Shown: positions 50,953-60,312 of the stretch, piece after piece
Layout: each line of letters begins with the position of its first letter
Numbering within the stretch: position 1 is the first letter of the stretch
Assembly (NCBI RefSeq): GCF_037991315.1
Contig: NZ_CP150300.1
Location: forward strand, 4,216,001-4,280,000
DNA from: Paenibacillus sp. FSL H8-0079
GTDB lineage: Bacteria > Bacillota > Bacilli > Paenibacillales > Paenibacillaceae
Length of the DNA: 64,000 bases
Direction of reading: 5' to 3'
Notes under the pieces: model-generated
Database searches by the model: none
Told to the model about the DNA's origin: nothing
What the model saw: only the letters and a program-made list of their open reading frames with translations
Program-made: the position numbers and the translations under genes

Positions 50953-51438
50953 TTAGTCCAGATCATCCCCATCATACACATCTTCCTGGTAGTCCATGAG
51001 CCTGATTAACTTAATATCGGAATCTTCCACGTCAACATACAGTAGTCCTTCACAGCCAGGGTATAACAACAGATAGTTGAGGAAGCGATCCCTTAGCGCA
51101 GGTCCAGTCAATTCAAGCGGTTGTCTGCGACGCGATGTCTTGACCAGGTATCTGAGATCCTCACGTTCTGCAACATAATCGATAAATAATCTGCTGTAAA
51201 ATACGGATTCGTTGGTCTCAAAAGCCAAGGGGACTTTCATTTTGCCACCGATGACTTCGTAACCCTGAGCTTCAAGCAAATCCAATGCAGGGGAATCCTT
51301 AATCTTCACGTTCAGTTGCATTCCAGACAAGCTTACCGGCATCGGTCGGTTCACCCAATTACGTAAGCCGAAGAACAGCCACAAGATCAAACAGACAGCA
51401 AGTACACCTATAACGATTGTGTCATATTGTCCATCCAT
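50953..51438 (-). CDS. Membrane-anchored protein of unknown function (161 aa)
   Basis: Not recognised by name. One N-terminal membrane helix (TIVIGVLAVCLILWLFFGL) and a soluble C-terminal domain of about 125 residues containing DLLEAQGYEVIGGKMKVPLAFETNES and a strand-rich end GLLYVDVEDSDIKLIRLMDY. The acidic C-terminus is DVYDGDDLD. AGGTGA precedes the ATG. It lies between argR and tlyA in the same transcript direction, a position without a gene in B. subtilis. Paenibacillus-type genomes seem to have it here, but that needs a search. Confidence 0.8.
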   Translation of the reverse strand: MDGQYDTIVIGVLAVCLILWLFFGLRNWVNRPMPVSLSGMQLNVKIKDSPALDLLEAQGYEVIGGKMKVPLAFETNESVFYSRLFIDYVAEREDLRYLVKTSRRRQPLELTGPALRDRFLNYLLLYPGCEGLLYVDVEDSDIKLIRLMDYQEDVYDGDDLD

Positions 51439-51522
51439 TATCGCTCACCTCGAAGACATATTCGAGGTTCAGTAACGATTTCCCTTTACACTAATCATCT
51501 TTCCAGCGAAAAGAAACCCATC

Positions 51523-52368
51523 TTATGATGAGTTTCCCGTAAATGTATGAGCCGCTTCCTTCGCAACTTGCTCCGCAAGTGCATCAAGTGAAGCTGGATC
51601 GTTCTCTGGTTGTGTTGCATCTGGTTCTTCCAGACGCCAATGTGCGAGAAATTCTATATTACCTTCTCCACCGGTTATGGGGGAAAAAGTTAAACTCTGC
51701 AGATGCAAACCAAGTTGACTCGCAAAATGGAGCATCGTCTGCAATACATCCTTGTGTACCTTCGTATCACGTACCACACCGGATTTGCCTACTTTTTCAC
51801 GCCCTGCCTCAAATTGAGGTTTAATCAAAGCTACGATATCTGCAGGTTGTTTCAAAAGGGCCAAGAGTGGCGGCAATATGATTCGCAATGAAATGAACGA
51901 CACATCAATGCTGGCAAAGTTCGGCACAGGTCCCGTCAGATCTTCAGGAGTCACATAGCGAAAATTGGTTCTTTCCATAACAGTAACCCGCTCATCATTA
52001 CGCAAAGACCAGTCAAGCTGATTATAGCCCACATCAATAGCGTAAACGTGAGACGCACCATGCTGTAGTGCACAATCCGTAAAACCACCGGTGGATGAAC
52101 CGATGTCGAGCATGACAAGTCCATTCATATCAAGGGCGAAATGACGGATCGCTTTTTCGAGCTTCAATCCGCCTCTGCCGACATAGGGATGTACCGAGCC
52201 TTTAACTTTCAGCTCGGCTTCCCTTGGAATTTTCATACCCGCCTTTTCGATCGGCTCATTATTGGCATACACCAGTCCAGCCATGATCGCTGCTTTAGCC
52301 TTCTCACGACTTTCATAAAAGCCCTGCTCAACCAGCAGAACATCAATTCGTTCTTTCGGGAGTGACAT
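51523..52368 (-). CDS. tlyA: TlyA family rRNA methyltransferase / hemolysin-like (YqxC)
   Basis: An S4 domain (about 1-65, RIDVLLVEQGFYESREKAKAAIMAGLVYAN) joined to a FtsJ-type SAM methyltransferase. The SAM site is VMLDIGSSTGGFTDCALQHGA and catalytic Lys/Asp residues occur in RGGLKLEKA and ALIKPQFEAGREKVGKSG. TlyA proteins 2'-O-methylate rRNA cytidines in mycobacteria; in B. subtilis YqxC the role is not firmly set. In the dxs-yqxC-ahrC order. Confidence 0.92.
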   Translation of the reverse strand: MSLPKERIDVLLVEQGFYESREKAKAAIMAGLVYANNEPIEKAGMKIPREAELKVKGSVHPYVGRGGLKLEKAIRHFALDMNGLVMLDIGSSTGGFTDCALQHGASHVYAIDVGYNQLDWSLRNDERVTVMERTNFRYVTPEDLTGPVPNFASIDVSFISLRIILPPLLALLKQPADIVALIKPQFEAGREKVGKSGVVRDTKVHKDVLQTMLHFASQLGLHLQSLTFSPITGGEGNIEFLAHWRLEEPDATQPENDPASLDALAEQVAKEAAHTFTGNSS

Positions 52369-52390
52369 GTATTTCTCCTATCATGTAAAT

Positions 52391-54298
52391 TTACGAAGGA
52401 AAACGTGTTTTGGGTATGCCGTAAGAAGATTGAACGGCCATGTTGCGCAGTTCAGCACATACATTCTCAACGGTAAGACCCACTTCCTCACGTTGTTCCT
52501 TGATACTGCCATGCTCGATGAAGCGATCCGGAATCCCCATCAGTTTTACATGTACATCATGCAATCCCTGTTCTGCGTAGAACTCCAGAACCGCACTGCC
52601 CATGCTACCCGCTTGAGAAGCTTCTTCAAGTACAATCAATTTGGTGCCTCGAACAGCCAAATCACGCAGCATTTGCTCATCCAAAGGTTTGAGGAAGCGA
52701 GCGTTGATTACGCCTGCTGTAATGCCTTCCCGCTTCGCCATCTCTGCTGCTTCTTCTGCAAGCTGCACCATTGATCCTGAAGCGATAACAGCATATCCTT
52801 CGGATGGACGCAACTGCTCCCATGTTCCAATTGGTATCGGAACAAGCACATCATCCAGAGGTACCCCCACCACATTGTTTCGTGGATAACGGTAAGCAAT
52901 TGGACCTTCATTATAATCAAGCGCCGTTTTCATCATATGACGCAATTCATTTTCGTCTTTTGGCATCATCAGAACGATATTTGGAATATGGCGCATAAAT
53001 GCCACATCGTATACCCCTTGATGTGTTTCCCCATCTGGACCAACAAACCCGGCACGGTCAATGGCAAACATCACGTTGGCGTTATGACGACAAATATCAT
53101 GTACAATCTGATCATATGCACGTTGCATAAAAGTAGAATACACGGCAAAGACCGGCTTCAAGCCTTCCATAGCCAGTGCAGCACACATGGTCGCCGCATG
53201 CTGTTCTGCGATACCCACGTCAATCATGCGATCCGGAAATTCCTTACTAAAAGGAATGAGACCTGATCCCGTAGGCATTGCCGGCGTTACAGCTACGATC
53301 CGCTTATCCTGCTTCGCAAGATCAATCAGCGTTTGACCGAACACTTCCGTGTACATCGGTTTCCCCACTGCCTTCAACACTTGACCGGATTCAATTTTGT
53401 ACGGAGAGATTCCGTGCCACTTGTGCGAATCGGCTTCTGCTGGCTGATAACCTTTGCCTTTGGTTGTAAGCACATGAACGAGCACAGGACCATCCACGTT
53501 ATCCGCCTGTTTGAAGGTTTCAATCAATTTGGGAATATCATGCCCATCAATCGGTCCCAAATACGTGAAGCCCAGTTCTTCAAAAAGAACACCTGGTACC
53601 ATCATATATTTGACACTGTCTTTGATCCAGCTTGCCGATTTGGCCAAACGGTCCCCAATAGCAGGGATTTTTTTGAGCATGCCCTCGACATCATCTTTCG
53701 CTTTCAGATAATGACGATCCGAACGAATCTTGCTCAAATATTTATGCATAGCCCCAACGTTTGGGGCTATGGACATTTCATTATCATTCAGAATAACCAT
53801 CAGTTTTCTCTGCTCATGACCAATATGATTGAGGGCTTCAAATGCCATACCACCTGTAAGCGCTCCATCACCAATCATCGCGATGACTTGATTATCTTCA
53901 CCCTTCAGATCACGCGCAAGGGCCATCCCCATCGCAGCGGACAGTGATGTACTGCTGTGTCCAGCTTCCCATACATCATGTTCACTTTCGTTGCGTTTGA
54001 CAAACCCGCACAGGCCATTATGTTGACGCAATGTATCAAAGCGATCCATACGCCCTGTCAGGACTTTGTGCACATAAGCCTGATGCCCTACATCGAAAAT
54101 CATTTTGTCTGCTGGACTGTTATAGCAGTAATGCAGGGCTACCGTGAGCTCAACCACTCCTAAGTTGGGTGCGAGATGCCCCCCTGTAACGGACAGTTTC
54201 TCAATCAGAAACTGCCGGATCTCTGCCGACAATAGCGCAAGATCATCCTGAGACATCGACTTTAGATCACTGGGTTGTTTAATTTGTGGAAGCAGCAC
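52391..54298 (-). CDS. dxs: 1-deoxy-D-xylulose-5-phosphate synthase
   Basis: First enzyme of the MEP isoprenoid pathway (635 aa), a thiamine diphosphate transketolase that joins pyruvate and glyceraldehyde 3-phosphate. ThDP site: [20 protein letters not shown]. The second domain has [20 protein letters not shown] and the C-terminal domain [11 protein letters not shown] start with GGGGAG 7 nt upstream. Followed by tlyA and preceded by ispA, whose product shares the isoprenoid pathway. Confidence 0.97.
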   Translation of the reverse strand: MLLPQIKQPSDLKSMSQDDLALLSAEIRQFLIEKLSVTGGHLAPNLGVVELTVALHYCYNSPADKMIFDVGHQAYVHKVLTGRMDRFDTLRQHNGLCGFVKRNESEHDVWEAGHSSTSLSAAMGMALARDLKGEDNQVIAMIGDGALTGGMAFEALNHIGHEQRKLMVILNDNEMSIAPNVGAMHKYLSKIRSDRHYLKAKDDVEGMLKKIPAIGDRLAKSASWIKDSVKYMMVPGVLFEELGFTYLGPIDGHDIPKLIETFKQADNVDGPVLVHVLTTKGKGYQPAEADSHKWHGISPYKIESGQVLKAVGKPMYTEVFGQTLIDLAKQDKRIVAVTPAMPTGSGLIPFSKEFPDRMIDVGIAEQHAATMCAALAMEGLKPVFAVYSTFMQRAYDQIVHDICRHNANVMFAIDRAGFVGPDGETHQGVYDVAFMRHIPNIVLMMPKDENELRHMMKTALDYNEGPIAYRYPRNNVVGVPLDDVLVPIPIGTWEQLRPSEGYAVIASGSMVQLAEEAAEMAKREGITAGVINARFLKPLDEQMLRDLAVRGTKLIVLEEASQAGSMGSAVLEFYAEQGLHDVHVKLMGIPDRFIEHGSIKEQREEVGLTVENVCAELRNMAVQSSYGIPKTRFPS

Positions 54299-54581
54299 GA
54301 GAATCTCCCCGCTTTCCTAGATTGTTTGATTGTTGTTGTAAATCCATATATACATTATGAATCAAATGACATTAAATCATTATAACATAAAAGAACAAGA
54401 ATCATAATTTACTGCACTATACTCCCGATAACGAGCATTTTCGCCAGCAAGTTATATAGAATCCTTCTCCATATGTATTTCCGCATCCACTCGGAACAGA
54501 CTTTTTCCATCCACTCAGAAAAAGGACATTACATTCATTACACGGTTATACAGGTTTTGAAACAGCGCGCACCGTCAGAAT

Positions 54582-55487
54582 CTAATGGTCTCGACTCATC
54601 AGATAATCCGCAATTTCCATTAATCTGGATGCATCAGGTAACTCGGCTCTTTCAAGCGCATCTTTTGCAGATTGAGTAAGGGTTTTTACCTCAGCTACAG
54701 AAGCTTCCATGCCAATAAAATAAGGATATGTTACCTTCTGCTGATTCACATCGCTCTGTGTTTTCTTACCCATCTTCTGCTCGTCGCCCGTCAGGTCGAG
54801 AATATCATCCTGAATCTGGAACGCCAGCCCCAGATCACGGCCGAACACACGCAGTGCTTCCAACTGTCCTTCTGTTGCTCCACCAATTCGTGCTCCAGCA
54901 ATGAGGGAGAAAACAATCAGATCACCCGTTTTGTGCAAATGAATATATTGGAGCTGTGAAAGATCGGTCATGCCTTGCTCGCCTTCCATATCAGCAACTT
55001 GGCCGCCGACCATCCCTCTTGCTCCAGCAAGTTCGGACATGTCCTCTACGATGGACAGCAACGCATCTGCCGTCACACCACTGCGGCGACCCGCTTGAAC
55101 AATGCTATAAAAAGCATGAGTTAGCAACGCATCTCCCGCCAATATGGCAGTTGCTTCACCATATACCTTGTGATTCGTTAATTTTCCCCTGCGGTAATCA
55201 TCATTATCCATAGCAGGCAGGTCGTCGTGGATCAGTGAATAGGTATGAACCATCTCCACGGCGCAGGCTACCGGCATTGCAGCTGTACGCTGTGCACCGA
55301 AGGCTTCCGCCGCAGCAACGACCAGAAGAGGACGAAGGCGTTTGCCTCCGGCCATAAGTGAGTACTGCATCGCATCCGTCAGCGATTGGGGTACATCCCA
55401 GTGATCGGGAAGAGTGTGTTTCAACTCTTCTGTCACCTCAGCTGTGATCTCCTCCAGGTATGCTTGAAACGAAGGACGATTACTCAT
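54582..55487 (-). CDS. ispA: Farnesyl diphosphate synthase (polyprenyl synthetase)
   Basis: Makes farnesyl diphosphate from DMAPP and IPP (301 aa). Both Asp-rich motifs are clear: DDLPAMDNDDYRRG (first) and QDDILDLTGD (second), plus KTGDLIVFSL. The start MSNRPSFQAYL (55487) overlaps the xseB stop by 8 nt; the frame opens earlier at 55544 inside xseB. Part of the xseA-xseB-ispA-dxs chain. Confidence 0.95.
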   Translation of the reverse strand: MSNRPSFQAYLEEITAEVTEELKHTLPDHWDVPQSLTDAMQYSLMAGGKRLRPLLVVAAAEAFGAQRTAAMPVACAVEMVHTYSLIHDDLPAMDNDDYRRGKLTNHKVYGEATAILAGDALLTHAFYSIVQAGRRSGVTADALLSIVEDMSELAGARGMVGGQVADMEGEQGMTDLSQLQYIHLHKTGDLIVFSLIAGARIGGATEGQLEALRVFGRDLGLAFQIQDDILDLTGDEQKMGKKTQSDVNQQKVTYPYFIGMEASVAEVKTLTQSAKDALERAELPDASRLMEIADYLMSRDH

Positions 55488-55737
55488 GGATTTCACCGCT
55501 CTCATCGTCAGCAGTTCCGAAGGGCTTCTTGCGAAGCTCTCCATCTTCTTCTACGATCATCTCGATCTTGCGTTCCACTTGTTCCAGCTTCAGACCGCAA
55601 AGTTGCGAAAGTTTCATCCCGCGTTGAAACAGATCAATGGCCTGTTCCAACGGAACATCACCATGCTCAAGCTGACCTACGATGTCTTCCAATGCCGCCA
55701 TTGCCTCTTCAAAATTCAATTCCGGTTCATTCGCCAT
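55480..55737 (-). CDS. xseB: Exodeoxyribonuclease VII small subunit
   Basis: Small helical subunit (85 aa) of ExoVII. NFEEAMAALEDIVGQLEHGDVPLEQAIDLFQRGMKLSQLCGLKLEQVERKIE is the complete family helix pair. It overlaps xseA by 11 nt and ispA by 8 nt, so all three are coupled. Confidence 0.96.
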   Translation of the reverse strand: MANEPELNFEEAMAALEDIVGQLEHGDVPLEQAIDLFQRGMKLSQLCGLKLEQVERKIEMIVEEDGELRKKPFGTADDESGEIHE

Positions 55738-57097
55738 GGGTATTGTCGTCCTCCTTCATTCCCCAAACCTGACAGTCCAGCTGTCCGTCTGTTAATTTAA
55801 TCTTAATTGAATCTCCAGGCTGTACATCCTTCGTAGACTTGATCAATCGCTGTTCCTGCTCATCATAGACAAGGCTGTATCCACGTGACATGACTTTAAG
55901 CGGGCTAAGCGCATCCAGATGCCGCACAGATGATTTCCACTGTTGCTGCTTCGATCTGGTTATGGACCTGATCGCAAGTTCCAGTTGTCTGCGTGCTGCC
56001 GCATTTTCACGGCGTGCTGCATTGACTTGATCACGAGGATTGAATCGTTGCAGCGCGGCCCGCAGACGTTCCTGCTTCTCTCCCGTCCATTTCATACGTG
56101 TATCCACTGTTCTCAAAAGCCGTTGGTGCATCATATCCAGTCGTTCCGTATGCTGCATCAAGGTACGTCTTGGATGAACAAGCACTGGCGAACGCTGTAA
56201 TCTCGCGAGCCGTTCACGATTATGAACAGCACGCTGACGCAAGCTGTGCTGTAATTGGCGCTGACGTTGTGCAATCTGATCGAGCAACTCAGCTCGATTG
56301 GGTACAGCCAGTTCAGCAGCTGCTGTAGGTGTAGCCGCACGCAAATCCGCCGCAAAATCAGCAATGGTGAAGTCCGTTTCGTGCCCAACCGCAGAAATGA
56401 CAGGAATATCCGAAGCGACGATTGCTCTTGCCACAATCTCCTCATTGAAAGCCCACAACTCCTCCAGTGAACCGCCTCCGCGTCCAACGATAAGTACATC
56501 GGCTTCTCCCATCCGGTTCAGGTTGCCAATCGCTTTGACAATGGAAGGTGCTGCACCCTTGCCTTGAACCAGAACAGGATATAAAACAACTTTGGCAGAA
56601 GGGTACCTGCGCTGGAGTGTGATCATGATATCCCGCACTGCCGCTCCCGTCGGTGAAGTTACAACCCCGATGGTCTGTGGATAACGTGGGATCTGTCTTT
56701 TTCGCGAAGGTGAAAATAACCCTTCATCCTCGAGCTTTTTCTTCAGCTGTTCGTAAGCCAGATACAGACTCCCAATCCCGTCCGGTTGCATATGGGTAGC
56801 GTAGAATTGATACTGCCCATCCCGTTCATACACCGAGACATTACCACGAGCAATAACCCTTGCACCCTCCTTCGGTACAAAGGGTAATCGCTGGTTATGG
56901 GATGCGAACATAATCGACTTAATCCGGCTGTCCTTATCCTTCAATGTAAAATACATATGGCCGCTGGAGTGATGTGTGAAATTCGAAATCTCCCCGCGCA
57001 GCCAGACGTCCGACAGGACCTGATCCGATTCCAGTTTCATTCGAATGTATCGGTTCAGGTCTTTGATGGAGTAGATCTTTTGATCTGCCACAGACAA
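55727..57097 (-). CDS. xseA: Exodeoxyribonuclease VII large subunit
   Basis: Catalytic subunit (456 aa) of ExoVII, which degrades single-stranded DNA to oligonucleotides. N-terminal OB fold (VWLRGEISNFTHHSSGHMYFTLKD), then the catalytic domain IGVVTSPTGAAVRDIM, GRGGGSLEELWAFN and SAVGHETDFTIADFAADLRAATPTAAAE, then a basic coiled-coil region. It starts with TTG 57097 or GTG 57091, just after the folD stop. Confidence 0.95.
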   Translation of the reverse strand: MSVADQKIYSIKDLNRYIRMKLESDQVLSDVWLRGEISNFTHHSSGHMYFTLKDKDSRIKSIMFASHNQRLPFVPKEGARVIARGNVSVYERDGQYQFYATHMQPDGIGSLYLAYEQLKKKLEDEGLFSPSRKRQIPRYPQTIGVVTSPTGAAVRDIMITLQRRYPSAKVVLYPVLVQGKGAAPSIVKAIGNLNRMGEADVLIVGRGGGSLEELWAFNEEIVARAIVASDIPVISAVGHETDFTIADFAADLRAATPTAAAELAVPNRAELLDQIAQRQRQLQHSLRQRAVHNRERLARLQRSPVLVHPRRTLMQHTERLDMMHQRLLRTVDTRMKWTGEKQERLRAALQRFNPRDQVNAARRENAAARRQLELAIRSITRSKQQQWKSSVRHLDALSPLKVMSRGYSLVYDEQEQRLIKSTKDVQPGDSIKIKLTDGQLDCQVWGMKEDDNTHGE

Positions 57098-57101
57098 AAC
57101 C

Positions 57102-57959
57102 CTAGGCCAATCCGTGAGCGCGCTTGGCAGCGATCAATGTATTTTGCATCAGCATTGTGATTGTCATCGGACCAACACCGCCAGGAACGGGTGTAATTGG
57201 ACCAGAAACTTCTTTCACACTCTCGAAATCAACGTCTCCTGCCAGTTTGCCATTATCCAAACGGTTCATGCCGACATCGATAACAACAGCACCTGGTTTC
57301 ACAAAATCAGCATCCACAAAATTAGCACGGCCGATGGCTACAACTAAAATGTCCGCCTGACGTGTAATTTCTTTCATGTTGGCTGTACGGGAATGACACA
57401 TGGTTACCGTCGCATTCTCACGTTGGAGCAACAGCGATACCGGTTTGCCAACGATGTTGCTTCTACCGATAACCACTGCATGTTTACCGGACATTTCCAG
57501 TCCAGTACGTTTGATCAGTTCAATTACACCCGCTGGGGTACATGGAAGCAGACTATCGTCTCCAATTACGAGATTACCAACATTGACTGGATGGAATCCG
57601 TCTACGTCTTTATCCACGGCAATCGCATCAATAACCGCTTTCTCTTCGATGTGTTTAGGTAGTGGAAGTTGAACCAAAATTCCGTTAATGGATTGTTGAT
57701 TGTTCAGCTTGTCCACCAGCGCAAGCAGATCTTCTTGGGACGTATCTGCATCCAAGCGATGCACTTCGGAGTAGAAACCGAGGTCGTGACATGCTTTTTC
57801 TTTATTACGCACATATACTTGGGATGCCGGATCTTCCCCGACGAGCACAACAGCCAGACCAGGTACTACCCCCTGTTCGCTAAGCTGTTTTACTTCTGTT
57901 GTCATGCTTGCGCGGATCTCTTGGGATACTTCTTTACCGTTAATAATAGATGCTGTCAT
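57102..57959 (-). CDS. folD: Methylenetetrahydrofolate dehydrogenase / cyclohydrolase FolD
   Basis: Bifunctional C1-folate enzyme (285 aa), interconverting methylene-, methenyl- and formyl-THF. Catalytic [13 protein letters not shown] (Tyr and Lys), QLPLPKH, the NADP site [24 protein letters not shown] and [18 protein letters not shown] are all present. GGGAGAG is 9 nt before the ATG. Confidence 0.97.
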   Translation of the reverse strand: MTASIINGKEVSQEIRASMTTEVKQLSEQGVVPGLAVVLVGEDPASQVYVRNKEKACHDLGFYSEVHRLDADTSQEDLLALVDKLNNQQSINGILVQLPLPKHIEEKAVIDAIAVDKDVDGFHPVNVGNLVIGDDSLLPCTPAGVIELIKRTGLEMSGKHAVVIGRSNIVGKPVSLLLQRENATVTMCHSRTANMKEITRQADILVVAIGRANFVDADFVKPGAVVIDVGMNRLDNGKLAGDVDFESVKEVSGPITPVPGGVGPMTITMLMQNTLIAAKRAHGLA

Positions 57960-57999
57960 TGTACTCTCTCTCCCTTATGTGAATATAAATTTAGAGGTT

Positions 58000-58054
58000 G
58001 TTCAAAAAGCCCGCTTTTGATTACGAAGGATACTGAAAACCGGTCTTTTTGAAC
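58000..58054. repeat. Short inverted repeat between nusB and folD
   Basis: GTTCAAAAAG (58000-58009) pairs with CTTTTTGAAC (58045-58054), with inner CCGCTTTT/AAAACCGG-like complementarity. It resembles short palindromes often scattered in Paenibacillus intergenic regions. On either strand the U-run could also stop transcription. Confidence 0.6.
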
Positions 58055-58076
58055 ACACACTATAATTAATCATAAC

Positions 58077-58529
58077 TTAAGATAATTTTGCTTTAATCGC
58101 GTCAACTTCCTGAATCATGCGTCCAAGTACACCATTGACGAATTTACCGGATTCTTCTGTACCAAAATATTTGGACAGTTCAATCGCTTCATTGACCGAT
58201 ACCTTTGCCGGGATGTCATCACGGAATACCATTTCATACGTGGACAGTCGTAGAATCTGGCGATCTACACGTGACAGACGGCTGATCTGCCAACCTTTCA
58301 AATAATCCACGAGCAGCCCGTCAATGGCTTCCTTATTGTTCCAGGCTCCTTGTACAATCTCAGTAACATAAGTACGCATTACATCTGCATCGCGGATAAC
58401 CACTTCGGTTTCGTTATCTTCAGCAGCTTCATTGATTAACATGTTTACAGCTTCTGCTGCACCTACCTCATTCATTTCCATCTGATACAGACTTTGTACT
58501 GCAATTTCCCTTGCCAAACGTCTTTTCAT
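58077..58529 (-). CDS. nusB: Transcription antitermination factor NusB
   Basis: All-helical RNA-binding protein (150 aa) that joins NusE/S10 at boxA in rRNA antitermination. N-terminus MKRRLAREIAVQSLYQMEMN and the C-terminal LSTYEMVFRDDIPAKVSVNEAIELSKYFG are family signatures. GCAGGAGG lies 6 nt upstream of ATG 58529; the open frame extends to 58589. Confidence 0.95.
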   Translation of the reverse strand: MKRRLAREIAVQSLYQMEMNEVGAAEAVNMLINEAAEDNETEVVIRDADVMRTYVTEIVQGAWNNKEAIDGLLVDYLKGWQISRLSRVDRQILRLSTYEMVFRDDIPAKVSVNEAIELSKYFGTEESGKFVNGVLGRMIQEVDAIKAKLS

Positions 58530-58659
58530 GTCCTGCCTCCTGCAGCGCTCCGTCTGGAGCGTCATCATGCTTATTTTAAAATCATGCAACCATCACATCA
58601 TATCCTGTGTCGGATAGATCAATGGCTTCCATGGTATTGTTATTGTTATCCCTTTTCAC

Positions 58660-58739
58660 AAAAAAACCTGCAATACGTTTCCTCCAAAAAACGGGCAACC
58701 TAAACTACAGCTCTATTTTCGGAAGAAACATATTGCAGG
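58660..58739 (-). terminator. Terminator of the asp23-amaP-DUF2273 operon
   Basis: Minus strand CCTGCAATA...GTTTC...TCC pairs with GGA...GAAAC...TATTGCAGG (outer arms complement of 58731-58739 and 58667-58675), then U7. It separates the operon from nusB. Confidence 0.85.
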
Positions 58740-58750
58740 GTTCAGGTAGG

Positions 58751-58984
58751 TCACTTAAACGGACGCCAGCGATCGCCAAGCCATTGTCCCCACTCCCTCC
58801 AGGGAATGGACGAACCCAACTTCGAATCGCTTCGTCTGCCTAACGTATAACCAATGAACACCAAGAGTGCAAAGAACAACATATCCCAAAAACCGATCCA
58901 TACATAAAGAAATCCAAAAAAGATGCCGCCGATAATTCCGGTAATTCGGCCTCTGTGACTATCCCAAATCTCTTTCCACAGCAT
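58751..58984 (-). CDS. DUF2273 family small membrane protein
   Basis: A 77-residue protein with two membrane helices (ITGIIGGIFFGFLYVWIGFWDML and FFALLVFIGYTLGRR), the DUF2273 layout. Such genes accompany amaP and asp23 in Firmicutes. GGTGAG lies 8 nt before ATG. Role unknown, probably with AmaP at the membrane. Confidence 0.85.
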   Translation of the reverse strand: MLWKEIWDSHRGRITGIIGGIFFGFLYVWIGFWDMLFFALLVFIGYTLGRRSDSKLGSSIPWREWGQWLGDRWRPFK

Positions 58985-58998
58985 CAGTGAAACTCACC

Positions 58999-59538
58999 TC
59001 ATTCCACTCGACTCTTGTAGTTAGGCGACTGGGTTACATTAGCGATATACACCGTGACAAAAGATACCGGGATGCCCGTAATCTCTTGCACATGATCATG
59101 AATCGCCTTTTGCAGATCAGAAGTCAGCGCAGGAATAGGTGTCTCACCATCCACTACCGCACGGATCATAATCTCCAGTCCTGACTCAACCACCCGTATG
59201 CGTGCCTTGACATCACGTACTCCCCGGAAACGGGAAGTCGCCTTCAAACAGAGATTCTCAATCGTCTCCATCGAAATCTGTACATCACCAAACTCAGTAC
59301 GTTGATCCACAGACGGCAACGATGCACGCTCACGCCGAACCGAGATGTAGAAAAATCGCAAACTCAGGATAAACAAAATCGCTGCTGCAATAACCGACGC
59401 AACAATAACGTTTTGTTCCTGCTGGTAATTCAATTCGTAAGGCAGCACACCGCTGATCAGAAGAATGACGGCTGCCGATATTGCTCCAACGCTTATGCTG
59501 TATATAAACAACAGAAGCCGATCCAGTATTTTAGCCAC
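58999..59538 (-). CDS. amaP: Alkaline shock response membrane anchor AmaP
   Basis: A 179-residue membrane protein with two N-terminal helices (LLLFIYSISVGAISAAVILLI and VIVASVIAAAILFILSLRFF) and a cytosolic Asp23-like domain. In Staphylococcus AmaP anchors Asp23 at the membrane. The start GTG 59538 gives the typical M-x-KILDRLLL; GTG 59547 is three codons earlier but only 2 nt from GGGAGG. Confidence 0.88.
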   Translation of the reverse strand: MAKILDRLLLFIYSISVGAISAAVILLISGVLPYELNYQQEQNVIVASVIAAAILFILSLRFFYISVRRERASLPSVDQRTEFGDVQISMETIENLCLKATSRFRGVRDVKARIRVVESGLEIMIRAVVDGETPIPALTSDLQKAIHDHVQEITGIPVSFVTVYIANVTQSPNYKSRVE

Positions 59539-59648
59539 GAACTGCACAGCCTCCCTTGCTCACTAACATTACTTAACCTGTTCACTAGCAAAAAATCAGA
59601 TCCTCATCTAGCTTTCGCTATAATGAAGACCTGTCCAAGACGGGATAA

Positions 59649-59671
59649 CCCCCGGCAGATGATGCCGGGGG
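59649..59671 (-). terminator. Strong GC hairpin after asp23
   Basis: Perfect 9-bp stem CCCCCGGCA (59649-59657) with TGCCGGGGG (59663-59671). No U-run follows, so it may be an RNA-stability element or weak terminator between asp23 and amaP. Confidence 0.5.
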
Positions 59672-59684
59672 AATCTGTCTTCTT

Positions 59685-60095
59685 TTATTTTACGCGCTGA
59701 CTGTTCAGGTCGATCTCTTCCACTTTCTCGGTGCTCTTGAACTGAACGTCATGAATGTGCACATTCACTTCATTCACATTCAAGCCTGTCATGTTCTCGA
59801 TGGAACGTTTCACGTTCTGTTGAATCTCTGTAGCCACCTGTGGCAGACGGTATCCGTACTCGATAATTACGGAAACATCAACTGCAGCTTCACGTTGGCC
59901 TACTTCAACTTTAACGCCTTTGGAAAGGTTTTTGCGACCAAGCAATTCAGCAAATCCGCCAGCGAATCCGCCACTCATGCCTGCAACACCTTTCACTTCA
60001 AGGGTCGCCAATCCAGCAATCACTTCAATAACTTCAGGTGCGATCTGGATTTCACCGATATCCGTTCGTTCAAATTCAGTCGGTAGTGTACTCAT
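59685..60095 (-). CDS. yqhY: Asp23/Gls24 family envelope stress protein (YqhY)
   Basis: A 136-residue Asp23-family protein (IAPEVIEVIAGLATLEVKGVAGM, then VDVSVIIEYGYRLPQVATEIQQNVKRSIENMTGLNVNEVNVHI). In B. subtilis YqhY, located between accC and nusB, modulates acetyl-CoA carboxylase. Here it heads an asp23-amaP-DUF2273 operon with its own promoter and a structured leader. AAAGGTG is about 12 nt before the ATG. Confidence 0.92.
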   Translation of the reverse strand: MSTLPTEFERTDIGEIQIAPEVIEVIAGLATLEVKGVAGMSGGFAGGFAELLGRKNLSKGVKVEVGQREAAVDVSVIIEYGYRLPQVATEIQQNVKRSIENMTGLNVNEVNVHIHDVQFKSTEKVEEIDLNSQRVK

Positions 60096-60259
60096 AACTG
60101 TTCAACACACCTTTCGCGAGATAAGTTTGCGGCCATCCGTCAGGGCGCTGGACTCAGGTCAATCGACCTTCAGAACCCTTCCGGTCCGGCTTTACCGGAA
60201 CTCCTGCAAACATCCGCGAGGTGCGGGCTTATCCTTTGCAGGAGACATGCGCTCTTATT
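60096..60259 (-). ncRNA. Candidate structured 5' leader RNA of asp23/yqhY
   Basis: The transcript from the promoter at 60266 would carry about 160 nt of leader with several strong helices: CTCCTGCAAA/TTTGCAGGAG (60201-60210 with 60235-60244), TTCCGG/CCGGAA (60179-60184 with 60195-60200) and GGTC/GACC (60157-60160 with 60165-60168). A possible long-range GATAAG/CTTATC pair links both ends. It matches no riboswitch class I know. It could be a ligand- or protein-responsive leader or a small RNA. Confidence 0.55.
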
Positions 60260-60265
60260 ATTCAT

Positions 60266-60294
60266 ACTATATCATTTGGGCTACATTATGACAA
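60266..60294 (-). promoter_or_regulatory. Sigma-A promoter of the asp23 operon
   Basis: Minus strand TTGTCA, 17 nt, TATAGT. It lies 170 nt upstream of the asp23 ATG and directly after accC. Confidence 0.7.
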
Positions 60295-60312
60295 ACAAGC
60301 CCAATATACCTT

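Noticed and set aside
60096..60259. T-box or tetrahydrofolate riboswitch before asp23
   Set aside because: The T-box antiterminator motif and the THF core sequences are not present.
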